From Bacillaceae bacterium (lineage in GTDB: Bacteria; Bacillota; Bacilli; Bacillales; Alkalibacillaceae): 64,000 nt of DNA. The translations under genes were made by a program, and so were the position numbers. Shown in pieces: positions 31,043-42,964 of this stretch (within the stretch, counting starts at the first letter, position 1; each line of letters begins with the position of its first letter). The stretch spans positions 62,001 to 126,000 of the forward strand of contig JACDOD010000008.1 in the NCBI GenBank assembly GCA_017656265.1. Reading direction: 5' to 3'. The notes below the pieces were generated by a model. That model had not been told where the DNA came from and did not search any database. It saw nothing but the letters and a program-made list of their open reading frames with translations.

Positions 31043-32511
31043 ATTTATACCCGCAACGTTCAGATAATATCTAACCCTTATTTAATGACCTCCAAAACAA
31101 ATGTTATTTATATCCCACTACGTTCAGATAAAACTGATTTTTTGTAAAATGATTTACCTTATTATCTGAACTTTATATCCCACTACGTTCAGATAAAACT
31201 TGCCGTATTGTGCGTCTTGCAAGACTTCCTCGATCTTTATATCCCACTACGTTCAGATAAAACCCTGAAGTTCTTCATCCGTCATCTTTTCAAAATATCC
31301 CTTTATATCCCACTACGTTCAGATAAAACGGTCGTATTCGGGTTCGCCTTCCTCATTTTTGCCCGCCTTTATATCCCACTACGTTCAGATAAAACTATAA
31401 AGGGGCAGAAAAGGCATTAGATGCGACCAACTTTATATCCCACTACGTTCAGATAAAACTGAGGCATTCTTAGCAAGATGTGAGTTTGGTGGAAACTTTA
31501 TATCCCACTACGTTCAGATAAAACAAGAAAATCATACTGCTTGGATTGTCTCTATAGTAATCTTTATATCCCACTACGTTCAGATAAAACGCTTAATTCT
31601 TCGTACACAGCTACTCCGTAAATTTTAGCTTTATATCCCACTACGTTCAGATAAAACAGTCAAATATATCCTTAGGCAATTTGCTCCAATTCCCTTTATA
31701 TCCCACTACGTTCAGATAAAACGAAATTCAAGTAACAAAGGAAACTAGAGGTCTACTTGCTTTATATCCCACTACGTTCAGATAAAACGTTGTGAATGGC
31801 CACACCTTCAAAAACTGATCCCCCCTTTATATCCCACTACGTTCAGATAAAACAATTGATGTTGCGTTAAGAGAAGTTATTGAATTGACACTTTATATCC
31901 CACTACGTTCAGATAAAACATTCCTAAACCGCCAAAGCCGATTGTCATGGCTGAAAACTTTATATCCCACTACGTTCAGATAAAACTTCATAATCCCCAT
32001 GTGAACTAACATGACAGATAGTTCACCTTTATATCCCACTACGTTCAGATAAAACCATTTCCGTTGTCATACATATCGTTGTATTCTTCTTCTTTATATC
32101 CCACTACGTTCAGATAAAACAATTCCGCCATTTGCAGGATATTCAAGTTCTGTCACTTTATATCCCACTACGTTCAGATAAAACAACCATTGATGAAGTA
32201 AATGCAATTAGTTGGTAAGGCTTTATATCCCACTACGTTCAGATAAAACTTACTATTTTGAATCGCTTTTACGATCCCCTGATCGGCTTTATATCCCACT
32301 ACGTTCAGATAAAACGCTCACGAACGCCTCAAACCCATCGTCCTCTTCTTTCTTTATATCCCACTACGTTCAGATAAAACGTAGCTGATCGTCAGCTTCG
32401 CCGTTGTCGTCCTCAACTTTATATCCCACTACGTTCAGATAAAACCTAACTGTTCATCCATAAAAGCATCCCAGCCATCAGCCTTTATATCCCACTACGT
32501 TCAGATAAAAC
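31043..32511 (-). CRISPR. CRISPR array 2: 22 repeats, 21 spacers, plus one degenerate terminal repeat at 31043
   Basis: Same 29-bp repeat as array 1 at 31106 (C1->A), 31171, 31235 ... 32417, 32483; degenerate repeat ATTTATACCCGCAACGTTCAGATAATATC at 31043. Confidence 0.98.
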
Positions 32512-32700
32512 CCTAAAAATTAGAATAGCTGAAACCCTCATGTCTCAAGGGGTTGAAACATTTCCATAATTGTACGAAAAGCTTTATTTTGCAGTAAATC
32601 ATCAGTCGTGTTTTCCAGGTTTTAATCAGATTCCTCTCAATCCCTTGTGGCTCAAGGCCTTATGTGCTCTAACCCAAAATTCTGATTTACTGCAAATCGC
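32512..32700 (-). promoter_or_regulatory. Putative leader of CRISPR array 2
   Basis: Shared leader blocks with array 1 flank (TTTTGCAGTAAATCATCAGTCGTGTTTT; TGTCTCAAGGGGTT). Confidence 0.65.
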
Positions 32701-32751
32701 CCTATTCGGATGACTATATTTTACAGCAAAATGCCATATTTTACAATCCAA

Positions 32752-33175
32752 TCACTCCCCCTCTACCCTCGGCTTGTACGATGCCTTTTTCTGATCCAGC
32801 TTCAGGATTTCCACGAGCTGCTCGGCCATGTAGCTGGAACTGTATTTGAATCCGTTGTTGACCCACTCGATGATCATCCCGATAATCGCGTACACCCGGT
32901 AACTGGCATGAATTTATCGGTTAATTTTTGGATTAGGTGAGGATTCATCCAGATCCTTAAGGGCGAGATCACGCAAAACCTTTCCAATCTTCATCTGAAA
33001 GCCAAACAGAGTACTGGATCTATAAAGCAGCGTGTAAAAACTGGCATATTTGTACACATGGTCGAACACCTTAGCCACCTATGATGTCAGGTTTTTCATT
33101 TCCGGGGTGCGGGAATCTTTATAGGTGTCGCGGTAGGATGCCCAAAAAGGCATCAGATGTAACACCATCGCACCT
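32752..33175 (-). pseudogene. Decayed TetR-family regulator (copy 2, C-terminal two thirds, two in-frame stops)
   Basis: Minus strand: MPFWASYRDTYKDSRTPEMKNLTS*VAKVFDHVYKYASFYTLLYRSSTLFGFQMKIGKVLRDLALKDLDESSPNPKINR*IHASYRVYAIIGMIIEWVNNGFKYSSSYMAEQLVEILKLDQKKASYKPRVEGE*. Confidence 0.8.
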
Positions 33176-33332
33176 GTTGGAGTAAAAACCTGGAACAGTG
33201 ATTACCGCAGATGCAGGCTGGACGGCGTTTTAACGTAAATGGAGTCCAATCTAAAGTGACAATCCCGGCTATGGCAGCGAATCCATGACCGGGATTTTTT
33301 TCTCCTTTACATCTTATCTGCACTCTTTTTTA

Positions 33333-33887
33333 CTATAATTTATGTAATCTTTTGGCCAGGGTATAGGCAAACACCGTAAACATCTGGTTAATTTCCCCTT
33401 CTATGACCATTCTCTCAAACTCTGAAACTGGGACCACCAAAGCTTCTGCAAATTCAGTCGGGTCAAGTTTCTGTTCACCCACTTTATAGCAGTCCTTCAC
33501 AAAAAAAGTGGTGATGGTGTTAGTCGACACGGCCGGATTTGTATAAAATCTACCGAGCTTTAATGGTGGAGCATCAGAAGTATAGCCAGTCTCCTCACGC
33601 AATTCCCTCATTACAGCGGATTCTAAGTCTTCATTTTCCTCTATTTTACCCGCAGGAATTTCAATAAAAAAATCGCCACCCCCATGCCTGTACTGCTTAA
33701 CGAGCAGTATTTCATCGTTTTCGGTAATAGCAATAATGTTAACCCATTCAGGATATTCGTTCACATAATAGTTCTCGATGATTTCGTCATTTGGCAGTAA
33801 AACCCGGTCACTTCTTAAATTGCCAAATGGTGTTTCATAAATATATCGGCTATTGAGAATTTCCCACTTTTTCATCATCTTCACCAC
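33333..33887 (-). CDS. NUDIX hydrolase (ADP-ribose pyrophosphatase-like)
   Basis: Nudix box GKIEENEDLESAVMRELREETGY. Confidence 0.93.
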   Translation of the reverse strand: MVKMMKKWEILNSRYIYETPFGNLRSDRVLLPNDEIIENYYVNEYPEWVNIIAITENDEILLVKQYRHGGGDFFIEIPAGKIEENEDLESAVMRELREETGYTSDAPPLKLGRFYTNPAVSTNTITTFFVKDCYKVGEQKLDPTEFAEALVVPVSEFERMVIEGEINQMFTVFAYTLAKRLHKL

Positions 33888-33910
33888 CTAAATACAATAT
33901 TATCGAATTT

Positions 33911-34171
33911 TTAAAATACTCCCCTCAAGATAAAAAACTCAATCACAAGGACGATGAAACATAAAAAGAAAAAGATTCCCACTCGAAATTCAGCTTCCCA
34001 ATCTCTCAGTAGTTCTCCTTTAAAAAGAGAGATGATATCCGGACGCAAATCCAGCTTTATGCACTCCCAGAAGTGATCGGCATCATCGAAAAACTGCCGG
34101 AAGAAATAACGAAACAGGTAAAAATCCAGGACGATAAAAGCCATAAACAAAATATACGCAATCAGAACCAT
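33911..34171 (-). CDS. Small membrane protein
   Basis: 86 aa with two hydrophobic segments. Confidence 0.5.
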   Translation of the reverse strand: MVLIAYILFMAFIVLDFYLFRYFFRQFFDDADHFWECIKLDLRPDIISLFKGELLRDWEAEFRVGIFFFLCFIVLVIEFFILRGVF

Positions 34172-34636
34172 CGTACTCCCCCTTCGCTTGTTTCCTCTAA
34201 TGATAAGTACGTATTTGTTAATGAAGAGTTTCGTTTTGAAAGGAGGAGAGCACGTCCAAATGCGTACAACGTGCAGATGCCATATATATAGAATGGCGAT
34301 CTTTATTTCATTGTCATTTATTCAAAGGGACTTGCGTTATACATAGTAATGGGAAAGGTTAATCTTCGGGTGTAGAAAATAGACTCCTGTGAGCAAGAAA
34401 TTTGTTTTCAATTACAAAGCAACAGTTCTCATTTATGAAATATACGCTCTCATATAGGGGATACAAATTTTCATTTATAACACAAGGTTCCCATTTGTAG
34501 ATACAGAATATCATTTGATCATTATTGATTTCCCTTTAATTCGCATAAAATTATCACAAAGATCCTGATTAAATAAAAGATAATTTAAAAATTAATTTAA
34601 AGTAATAGAAATTAATCTTTCAATTTTTTCAGTATT

Positions 34637-34651
34637 TTATTATAATTATAA
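34637..34651. promoter_or_regulatory. PerR-box-like operator upstream of katG
   Basis: TTATTATAATTATAA differs from TTATAATNATTATAA at one specified position; a second weaker box TGAGAATAATTATTT at 34654-34668. Confidence 0.6.
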
Positions 34652-36937
<2,286 letters not shown>

Positions 36938-37188
36938 CAGACGTCAGGTTTTACAAAAAGCATAGGGAAATTCGCAGACGTCATTGCCTGATTCATCTGT
37001 TTCCGAAGCACCTTATGAGGATGCCTGATCTTATACTCATTCCTTTGACAGGAAAACGAGTTTAAGTCATGAGCACTGATAAGGTGCTTTTTTTATTGCG
37101 ATGATCTGCTTTCAATGGGAAAAGTGATAGATGCCCAAGAGATTGAGTCTTTTCACCTTCATGAAGAACACATGCGCTTCGGTTGTGT

Positions 37189-37531
37189 TATGGCCTTCCA
37201 TCGCTTTGATGAAGGCCATTTCCCCTGCGTTTCTTCCCTGTTTTGGCCTTCATCGCTTTGATGAAGGCCATTTCCCCTGCGCTTCGGCCCTGTTTTGGTC
37301 TTCATAGCTTTGATGAAGACCATTTCCACTGCACTTCTCCCCTGTTTTGGCTTTCATCACCTTGATGAAGGCCATTCCCCCTGCACTTCTCCCCTGTTTT
37401 GGCTTTCATCACCTTGATGAAGGCCATTCCCCCTGCACTTCTCCCCTGTTTTGGCTTTCATCGCCTTGATGAAGGCCATTTCCTCTGCACTTCTCCCCTG
37501 TTTTGGTTTTCATCACCTTGATGAAAATCAT
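37189..37531. repeat. 52-bp tandem repeat array, 7 copies, each with a hairpin
   Basis: Units start at about 37189, 37241, 37293, 37345, 37397, 37449, 37501; core GGCCTTCATCgcttTGATGAAGGCC. Confidence 0.9.
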
Positions 37532-37594
37532 ATATTAAGGCAAATCATGTTTGGGAGGCCAATCAAGAATGTCGTTGGCTATCAACTTATTTCA

Positions 37595-38140
37595 CTAGAT
37601 TTGAAGTTTGAAGACAAACTGTTCCCCGATCTTCCCCATTATTCTTTTCCCTGTATCAACAAACCCAACCTTTTCATACAGTTTTTGTGCCGGGATATTC
37701 TTATGGTTAACGGCTAAAACAATTTCATCACATTCAGAAAACTGCCTTTTTACATAGTCCCGCAAAAGGTTCATTCCTTTTTTACCGTACCCCTTTCCCT
37801 GTCTGGATTCATCGATGGATAACCTGGTCAGTAGTAAAGCTTTTGGATTTTCTGTATACTTTTTTACCACATCTCCTGAACGCAGAACAAAAAAACCGAC
37901 TGGAGCTTCATCATGGAGAATAACAACTGGATGCATCGTTTTGTCCGCTTTTACTTCAGATATGCAGTGCTGAGGCAACGATGTGAATTTTTCTTGTTCT
38001 TCGGGCAAACAAAAGTTAAATAATGCTTCATCGTATTTTTGTTTATATAAATCCAGTCTGACATCAGTTTCTTTACTCATGTTCTTCACCCCGTTATCAA
38101 ACGGCAATTCTATTTCATCCCCTGTTGCTCGTTCTGCCAA
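37595..38140 (-). CDS. GNAT family N-acetyltransferase
   Basis: LLTRLSIDESRQGKGYGKKGMNLLRDYV...NIPAQKLYEKVGFVDTGKR. Confidence 0.9.
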   Translation of the reverse strand: MAERATGDEIELPFDNGVKNMSKETDVRLDLYKQKYDEALFNFCLPEEQEKFTSLPQHCISEVKADKTMHPVVILHDEAPVGFFVLRSGDVVKKYTENPKALLLTRLSIDESRQGKGYGKKGMNLLRDYVKRQFSECDEIVLAVNHKNIPAQKLYEKVGFVDTGKRIMGKIGEQFVFKLQI

Positions 38141-38435
38141 AAAGGATAATAGCTATCGTTAGACAGAGCATACTCATGGCCCAGAACACGCCTGAAATCC
38201 CAATTCGCAGGGAAATCTCCTCTGATGCCATTATGTGATCAGGGTCAAAATGAATCGCCTTCATAAAAAAGTTAAAGGCGAATGTGAGCATCATAAGGTG
38301 CAACAAAATCATGGAATAGGCATAACCATTTTGTTTAGTTCTATACCAGAGCAGTATGGCCATTATACCTACAAGAGATATCATGATAAAAAAGCCAACC
38401 GTCAGCAATGCTGGGACTTCCTGTTCCAATGGCAT
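38115..38435 (-). CDS. Membrane protein, unknown function
   Basis: 106 aa, three TM segments. Confidence 0.55.
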   Translation of the reverse strand: MPLEQEVPALLTVGFFIMISLVGIMAILLWYRTKQNGYAYSMILLHLMMLTFAFNFFMKAIHFDPDHIMASEEISLRIGISGVFWAMSMLCLTIAIILFGRTSNRG

Positions 38436-38503
38436 ATGATCACTCCCGGGGATATCTCGTCTGGATTACTGTTCATCCGTCTTATAAAACTAACTTTGCT
38501 GAT

Positions 38504-39508
38504 TTACCAGCTCAGGATCGTTTCTTCAGAAATTTTTAGCTCTTCTCTCTCCAGAGACTGCCAATCCTGAACTTGATTTTTATCCAGCAAAAGAATTTTT
38601 AAATTGCTAAGTTCCTGCAGTTCAGATACAGAAGTTACCTCTGTATCCCGAATATCCAAATACTCGAGATTAGTCTGACTGATTAGTGGAGACAAATCTT
38701 TGACCCTTGTTCCTGCAACCTGAAGCCTTTCCAGCCCTTCATAATCCCTCAAAAATTCTAGAGAATCAACAGGATTTTCACTGAGGATTAGCACCTTTAG
38801 CTGTTTCATTTGTTCGAGTCCTTTTGTTGACTTTATCTGATTCCCTGCTACATTTAAAAGCTCTAGATGACTTAACCCCGAAAGCGGCTCCAGTGATGTA
38901 ATCTGGTTATATTCAAGATTCAGGCTTTCAAGGGAGGTCAGATCTTTCAAAGGAGTAATATCCTTGATCTTATTCTGGCCCAGCAGCAACCTCTCTAGGT
39001 TATCAAGGGGTGGGAGCCCATCGATATGTTCCAGACCATTATCTTCTAAATACAGGTCTGTCAGCTGGTTTAAATGCTGAAGATCTTTTAGATCAGGCAC
39101 TTCCGGGACACGGCTCCTGGAAATGCTTAACTCCTTCAAGTTATTGAGTTCTTCTAAAAATGAGGAATCCTCAAATAGAACTGAAATACGCAGGGACTCT
39201 AGATTTTTAAGTTCACTCAAAATGGATAGATTCAAGATTCCGCTTTCCGCTCCCTGATGGTCCAGATCTAGCTGCTTTACTTTAAGAAGATCTTCTGCCG
39301 TTAAATCTTCACGATTTTTGTCCAGCTCCTGAGCAATTAACGCTAAAACAATTGGGTCCTCTACCTGCTGTAATGGATCATTATACTCTGTATTAGCCTG
39401 TTTTTGTTGATCATCCTGCAGCTTTTTTGTTGAGGTTTCCGAAGTATTCTCCTCACAGCCAAAACTGAAAAAAATGAGTAGTATAAATAAGAACAAGATT
39501 CGTTTCAT
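38504..39508 (-). CDS. Leucine-rich-repeat lipoprotein (internalin-like)
   Basis: Lipobox FSFGCEENTS; LRRs LKDLTSLESLNLEYNQITSLEPLSGLSHLELLNVAGNQI. Confidence 0.85.
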   Translation of the reverse strand: MKRILFLFILLIFFSFGCEENTSETSTKKLQDDQQKQANTEYNDPLQQVEDPIVLALIAQELDKNREDLTAEDLLKVKQLDLDHQGAESGILNLSILSELKNLESLRISVLFEDSSFLEELNNLKELSISRSRVPEVPDLKDLQHLNQLTDLYLEDNGLEHIDGLPPLDNLERLLLGQNKIKDITPLKDLTSLESLNLEYNQITSLEPLSGLSHLELLNVAGNQIKSTKGLEQMKQLKVLILSENPVDSLEFLRDYEGLERLQVAGTRVKDLSPLISQTNLEYLDIRDTEVTSVSELQELSNLKILLLDKNQVQDWQSLEREELKISEETILSW

Positions 39509-39656
39509 TCTGCTGACCCCTCCTATGAGTTATTGAATATCAGTAAAATATTCCAATAACAATCCCTTTTTTAAATAGACGACGGTTACCAGATAAAGTT
39601 ACAGGGTTATAAAACATATAAAAGAAAGGGTTCCCTTGCTTGATTCCATTTAAAAA

Positions 39657-40289
39657 TTATAGTCGCAGTTTCTTTTTTAAAAGCTCAAAATGGGACATAA
39701 AAGAATATTCAATACCAGACGCAGGCATAGACAGCATAACCTGATCCAATAATGGATAATCATACAGCTTTCCTTCATACACCACTTGGAAACGCGGATG
39801 ATCTTTAAAGTCATTAGGAGTGATCAGAGCAGAAGGACGATCCCATAAATTCAGGCCGCTTTTTTCAAAGACATCCGCAACAAATTGGGAGCAAAAGTAT
39901 TTGTTTCTTTGATAAACCGGATGGCGAACAGCTACACCAATGAGTCCCAATAAATTATATGAATATATATCTTTATTCATATTAAAGCTCTGGATAACAT
40001 TTCTGATGCGAATATATTCCTTTGATGAGACATCAATCTTTAATAGTAAGCATCTCGTGTTATAAAAGTATCGGTAGGTACCAAAATAGACATCCTCTTT
40101 TATAAAACCAGCAATCAGAGGATTTCTCGGATATTTTCGCCCAAAGCTATAGACTTCATTGAGTTTGCTGTCAAAAACTATGGAAACATGATTGTAAGGC
40201 GCATTTGTAAACCTTTTAATGACTTTGGTAAACAATGTGCCTGTATCAGTCAATAAAACATAAACCGGCCTGATCTTTTTAACCAGCAT
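39657..40289 (-). CDS. Permuted papain/NlpC-P60-like (YiiX-type) protein
   Basis: NAPYNHVSIVFDSKLNEVYSFGR ... NKYFCSQFVADVFEKSGLNLW. Confidence 0.6.
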   Translation of the reverse strand: MLVKKIRPVYVLLTDTGTLFTKVIKRFTNAPYNHVSIVFDSKLNEVYSFGRKYPRNPLIAGFIKEDVYFGTYRYFYNTRCLLLKIDVSSKEYIRIRNVIQSFNMNKDIYSYNLLGLIGVAVRHPVYQRNKYFCSQFVADVFEKSGLNLWDRPSALITPNDFKDHPRFQVVYEGKLYDYPLLDQVMLSMPASGIEYSFMSHFELLKKKLRL

Positions 40290-40605
40290 AGCTTTTCTGT
40301 CCTTTCCTCAACACAAGCGGCAAATCCCCCACTTCTTTATCCCTGGAGGTCTTCATCACTTCGGTATTCTACGATATCCCCAGGCTGACGGTCTAACGCC
40401 TCAAATCGCCGCTAAGGTTGAAAATCGAATTGCCTTTCCATTTTTCAAGATTGAAAGGTTTGCCATCGTATTTCCAACCTTCTCTGAGAGTTTGGTTACG
40501 CTCATTTTTCCCTTTTGCGAGCATCAAATCAAAATGGATAACTTTTAAAGATTTTGAATCAACAACAATCTTCTTTCTATTGAAGAGTTGAGCAATTTCC
40601 GCCCT

Positions 40606-40660
40606 CAAACATGCACTTCACCGTACCTGAATAAAAAGCACGAGGAAAAAAGTTGTTGAA
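40606..40660. mobile_element. Degenerate Tn7-like transposon end (element A, left-end type)
   Basis: CACTTCACCGTACCTGAATAAAAAGCACGAGGAAAAAAGTTGTTGAA resembles the 56415-56470 left-end sequence TTTCACCGCACCTAAATGAACGGTACGGTGAAAAAAAGTTGTTTAA. Confidence 0.45.
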
Positions 40661-40682
40661 TAACGCATGAAAGATATTAAAA

Positions 40683-41630
40683 TTAAAACCATGAACAATA
40701 TTTGTCTAAATATGCAATAGAGCGCTGTCTCAGCATACGCATTTGATCGGTCATTTGAGCCTGTTTATCTACCCAGGCTATACCTGCTAGTCCTTCTAAT
40801 GATTTATAGAGATTTATACGCTCCAGATCAAGTGACTGTGAGGAAGCGTTCTCCCAGCCGTAAAATAGCCGCTGCTCCAACTCTGTGTTTTTATCATGTA
40901 AATCCATCAATGGCAACTTCGCAAGATCCCATAACGGATCTCCGATAGAAGCCCCTTCAAAATCTATAACTCCCTTTATATCACTTTCATCTGGTCGAAT
41001 CAATAGATTACGAAAACCAAAATCACAATGAATGAAAGTCGTTCTTGGAGGTTCTTCTAGGCCATTGATCCTATCCTTAATGGCTGCCAAATGCTGTTCC
41101 AGACTACTTTGCCTGTCTTCTTCTGAAAGCTTTATCCGACCAATCCACTTATCTACTTGACGTTCGATATAGCTTTTCCAGGAAAACTCTTCAAATGTAC
41201 TGGCATCATAATTATGTCTAAGCCAAAAGTCAGATTCTTTCAACTCATTTTTGGATAAAGCAAATTGCATTTCCGCCAATACCTCACCGATCTTTTCCAT
41301 TAGAAATGATTGTTTTTCTTCATTGTAGCTGGAGAATAAGGGGGCAATCGGTTTTCCGTCCATCCAATCCTCAATGATTATAAAATCCTCATCAATCTTA
41401 TCTTCGCATATGAGTTGAGGTACCCTTACACTTTTTGAGTTTAAAAGTCTTAAGCTTTTTACTTCCCTATTAAAGAGATATTCCTGCTTATGAATTTTAA
41501 CCGCCACATGTTTGTGGTTCATTTGCCCTTTGTAAACGAGTAGTTCTGGCCTTGTGACAACAGACTGGAGTGAATGCAAGCCCAACTTTTCACAAAGTAA
41601 TTTTACATTCATCATTTCCTCCTCAACCAA
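40683..41630 (-). CDS. Aminoglycoside phosphotransferase-family protein
   Basis: FIHCDFGFRNLLIRPDESDIKGVIDFEGASIGDPLWDLAKL. Confidence 0.85.
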   Translation of the reverse strand: MVEEEMMNVKLLCEKLGLHSLQSVVTRPELLVYKGQMNHKHVAVKIHKQEYLFNREVKSLRLLNSKSVRVPQLICEDKIDEDFIIIEDWMDGKPIAPLFSSYNEEKQSFLMEKIGEVLAEMQFALSKNELKESDFWLRHNYDASTFEEFSWKSYIERQVDKWIGRIKLSEEDRQSSLEQHLAAIKDRINGLEEPPRTTFIHCDFGFRNLLIRPDESDIKGVIDFEGASIGDPLWDLAKLPLMDLHDKNTELEQRLFYGWENASSQSLDLERINLYKSLEGLAGIAWVDKQAQMTDQMRMLRQRSIAYLDKYCSWF

Positions 41631-41660
41631 TTCTTCTGATTTATTTCAGCAGCCAGCTTA

Positions 41661-41863
41661 GTGACATACTCCCGCCACCTACGCTGACGCTAAGAGATGG
41701 GAGCTTCTCAGTTAATCCCGCCCGACCAGAGAAGAAGTTAGTAAATGCTTTATGTAAGTTTAGTTGGGCGTCGGCCAATGCCAGGCTGTCTACTTCCATG
41801 CCTAACCAAATTAATCTCCCTCTTTCACTTCATTCAGAAGTGGGAGACTTCTTTCGGAGGTAA
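41661..41863 (-). mobile_element. IS200/IS605 (IS1341-type) relic with TnpB N-terminal remnant
   Basis: GTGACATACTCCCGCCACCTACGCTGACGCTAAGAGATGGGAGCTTC and GAAGTGGGAGACTTCTTTCGGAGG end-like hairpins; minus strand NLHKAFTNFFSGRAG resembles TnpB. Confidence 0.55.
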
Positions 41864-42252
41864 GTTAAATTCTGCTTAACCACCTTTTTTTGGGATGCTT
41901 AAAATAATCCAATCCTGACCTTGGATACGTCAACATAAAGATATTGGTTCGTTTGAAGAAAAAGAGAAACGAACACCAGAACAAAAAGAACTGAAGACGC
42001 TACAAACAAGTTTATGAACCTTTAAAAATTTGTTCAGTTTAATGTTAACATACATTACCAGTATACTATTAGAAATAGGTAGAGTCTCCTTTCTCATGTT
42101 TTGTTTGGTCACAAATCTGAGAATACTCTACCTTTGCCTTTTCTACCAAGAAAAAACATATAAACAAACTATATACATCATCGAATAAAATACTTCTATT
42201 TATGTTTGTTTATATATATTACTCTATTTACTTTCGCTTCATAGTTAATTAA

Positions 42253-42873
42253 CTATATTTCTGATCGGAAAGTTCTCCCCAGTTCTTCGCCCAATCCGAA
42301 ATAATGACGAAAATTATAAATCAAAGGATTCCATTTATTCGGATCAATATGACTTTCATTTTTTAGAATATCGTGATGAGCATGGACGTGTAGCACTTTA
42401 GTTTCAACAATTGCAAAATGCGGAGTATGGCCCGGTATTCGAACATCTTTTACTTTTGCTTCAATTTGAATGGGACATTCCAGAATACGATCTGGTTTAA
42501 CAGAAACAGATTGAACAGGTGTTAATTCACTCGCCTTAAACTTGTCCTTTTTATATAAAAACCCATTCTTTCTTTTGTATTCTGGTACCGGATTTTTCCC
42601 CGTATATGGAGCTAATTTTTCAACATTTTTCCATAATTCTGATGAAGGTATATTCAATACAACTTCTTGATGACGCTGTATATTTTCATATGCCTTTCCT
42701 CCTAATCCAAGTCCTAAAATAATACAATGACCAAGAGCCCATGAAGAAGATATCGGGCTAATATTTGTCGTCCCATCTTCATTTACCGTATTTAAAAGTA
42801 CTACAGGAGTGCCATAATACAAAATCTTAGGCTCAATAATTGTTGTTTGATTAAATGTTTTCTGTTTTTTCAT
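42253..42873 (-). CDS. Flavin reductase-family (FMN-binding split barrel) protein
   Basis: GTPVVLLNTVNEDGTTNISPISSSWALG. Confidence 0.85.
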   Translation of the reverse strand: MKKQKTFNQTTIIEPKILYYGTPVVLLNTVNEDGTTNISPISSSWALGHCIILGLGLGGKAYENIQRHQEVVLNIPSSELWKNVEKLAPYTGKNPVPEYKRKNGFLYKKDKFKASELTPVQSVSVKPDRILECPIQIEAKVKDVRIPGHTPHFAIVETKVLHVHAHHDILKNESHIDPNKWNPLIYNFRHYFGLGEELGRTFRSEI

Positions 42874-42964
42874 AAAAATTCCCCCTATTTGATAGACCTT
42901 TCATTCATTGTATAATGAAAATATTTCTAAGTTCATCGAATTGTGGATGTAAAAGGAGGCTAGA

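Noticed and set aside
40393-40608. 71-aa minus ORF next to the element A left end
   Set aside because: Non-ATG start, no family recognised, sits in transposon-end debris; not called as a gene.
40683-41630. Phosphotransferase 3' end as the Tn7-like attachment target
   Set aside because: Both copies lie on the inner side of left-type ends (TGT outside), which fits cargo next to the left end better than an att site; only inference, not settled.
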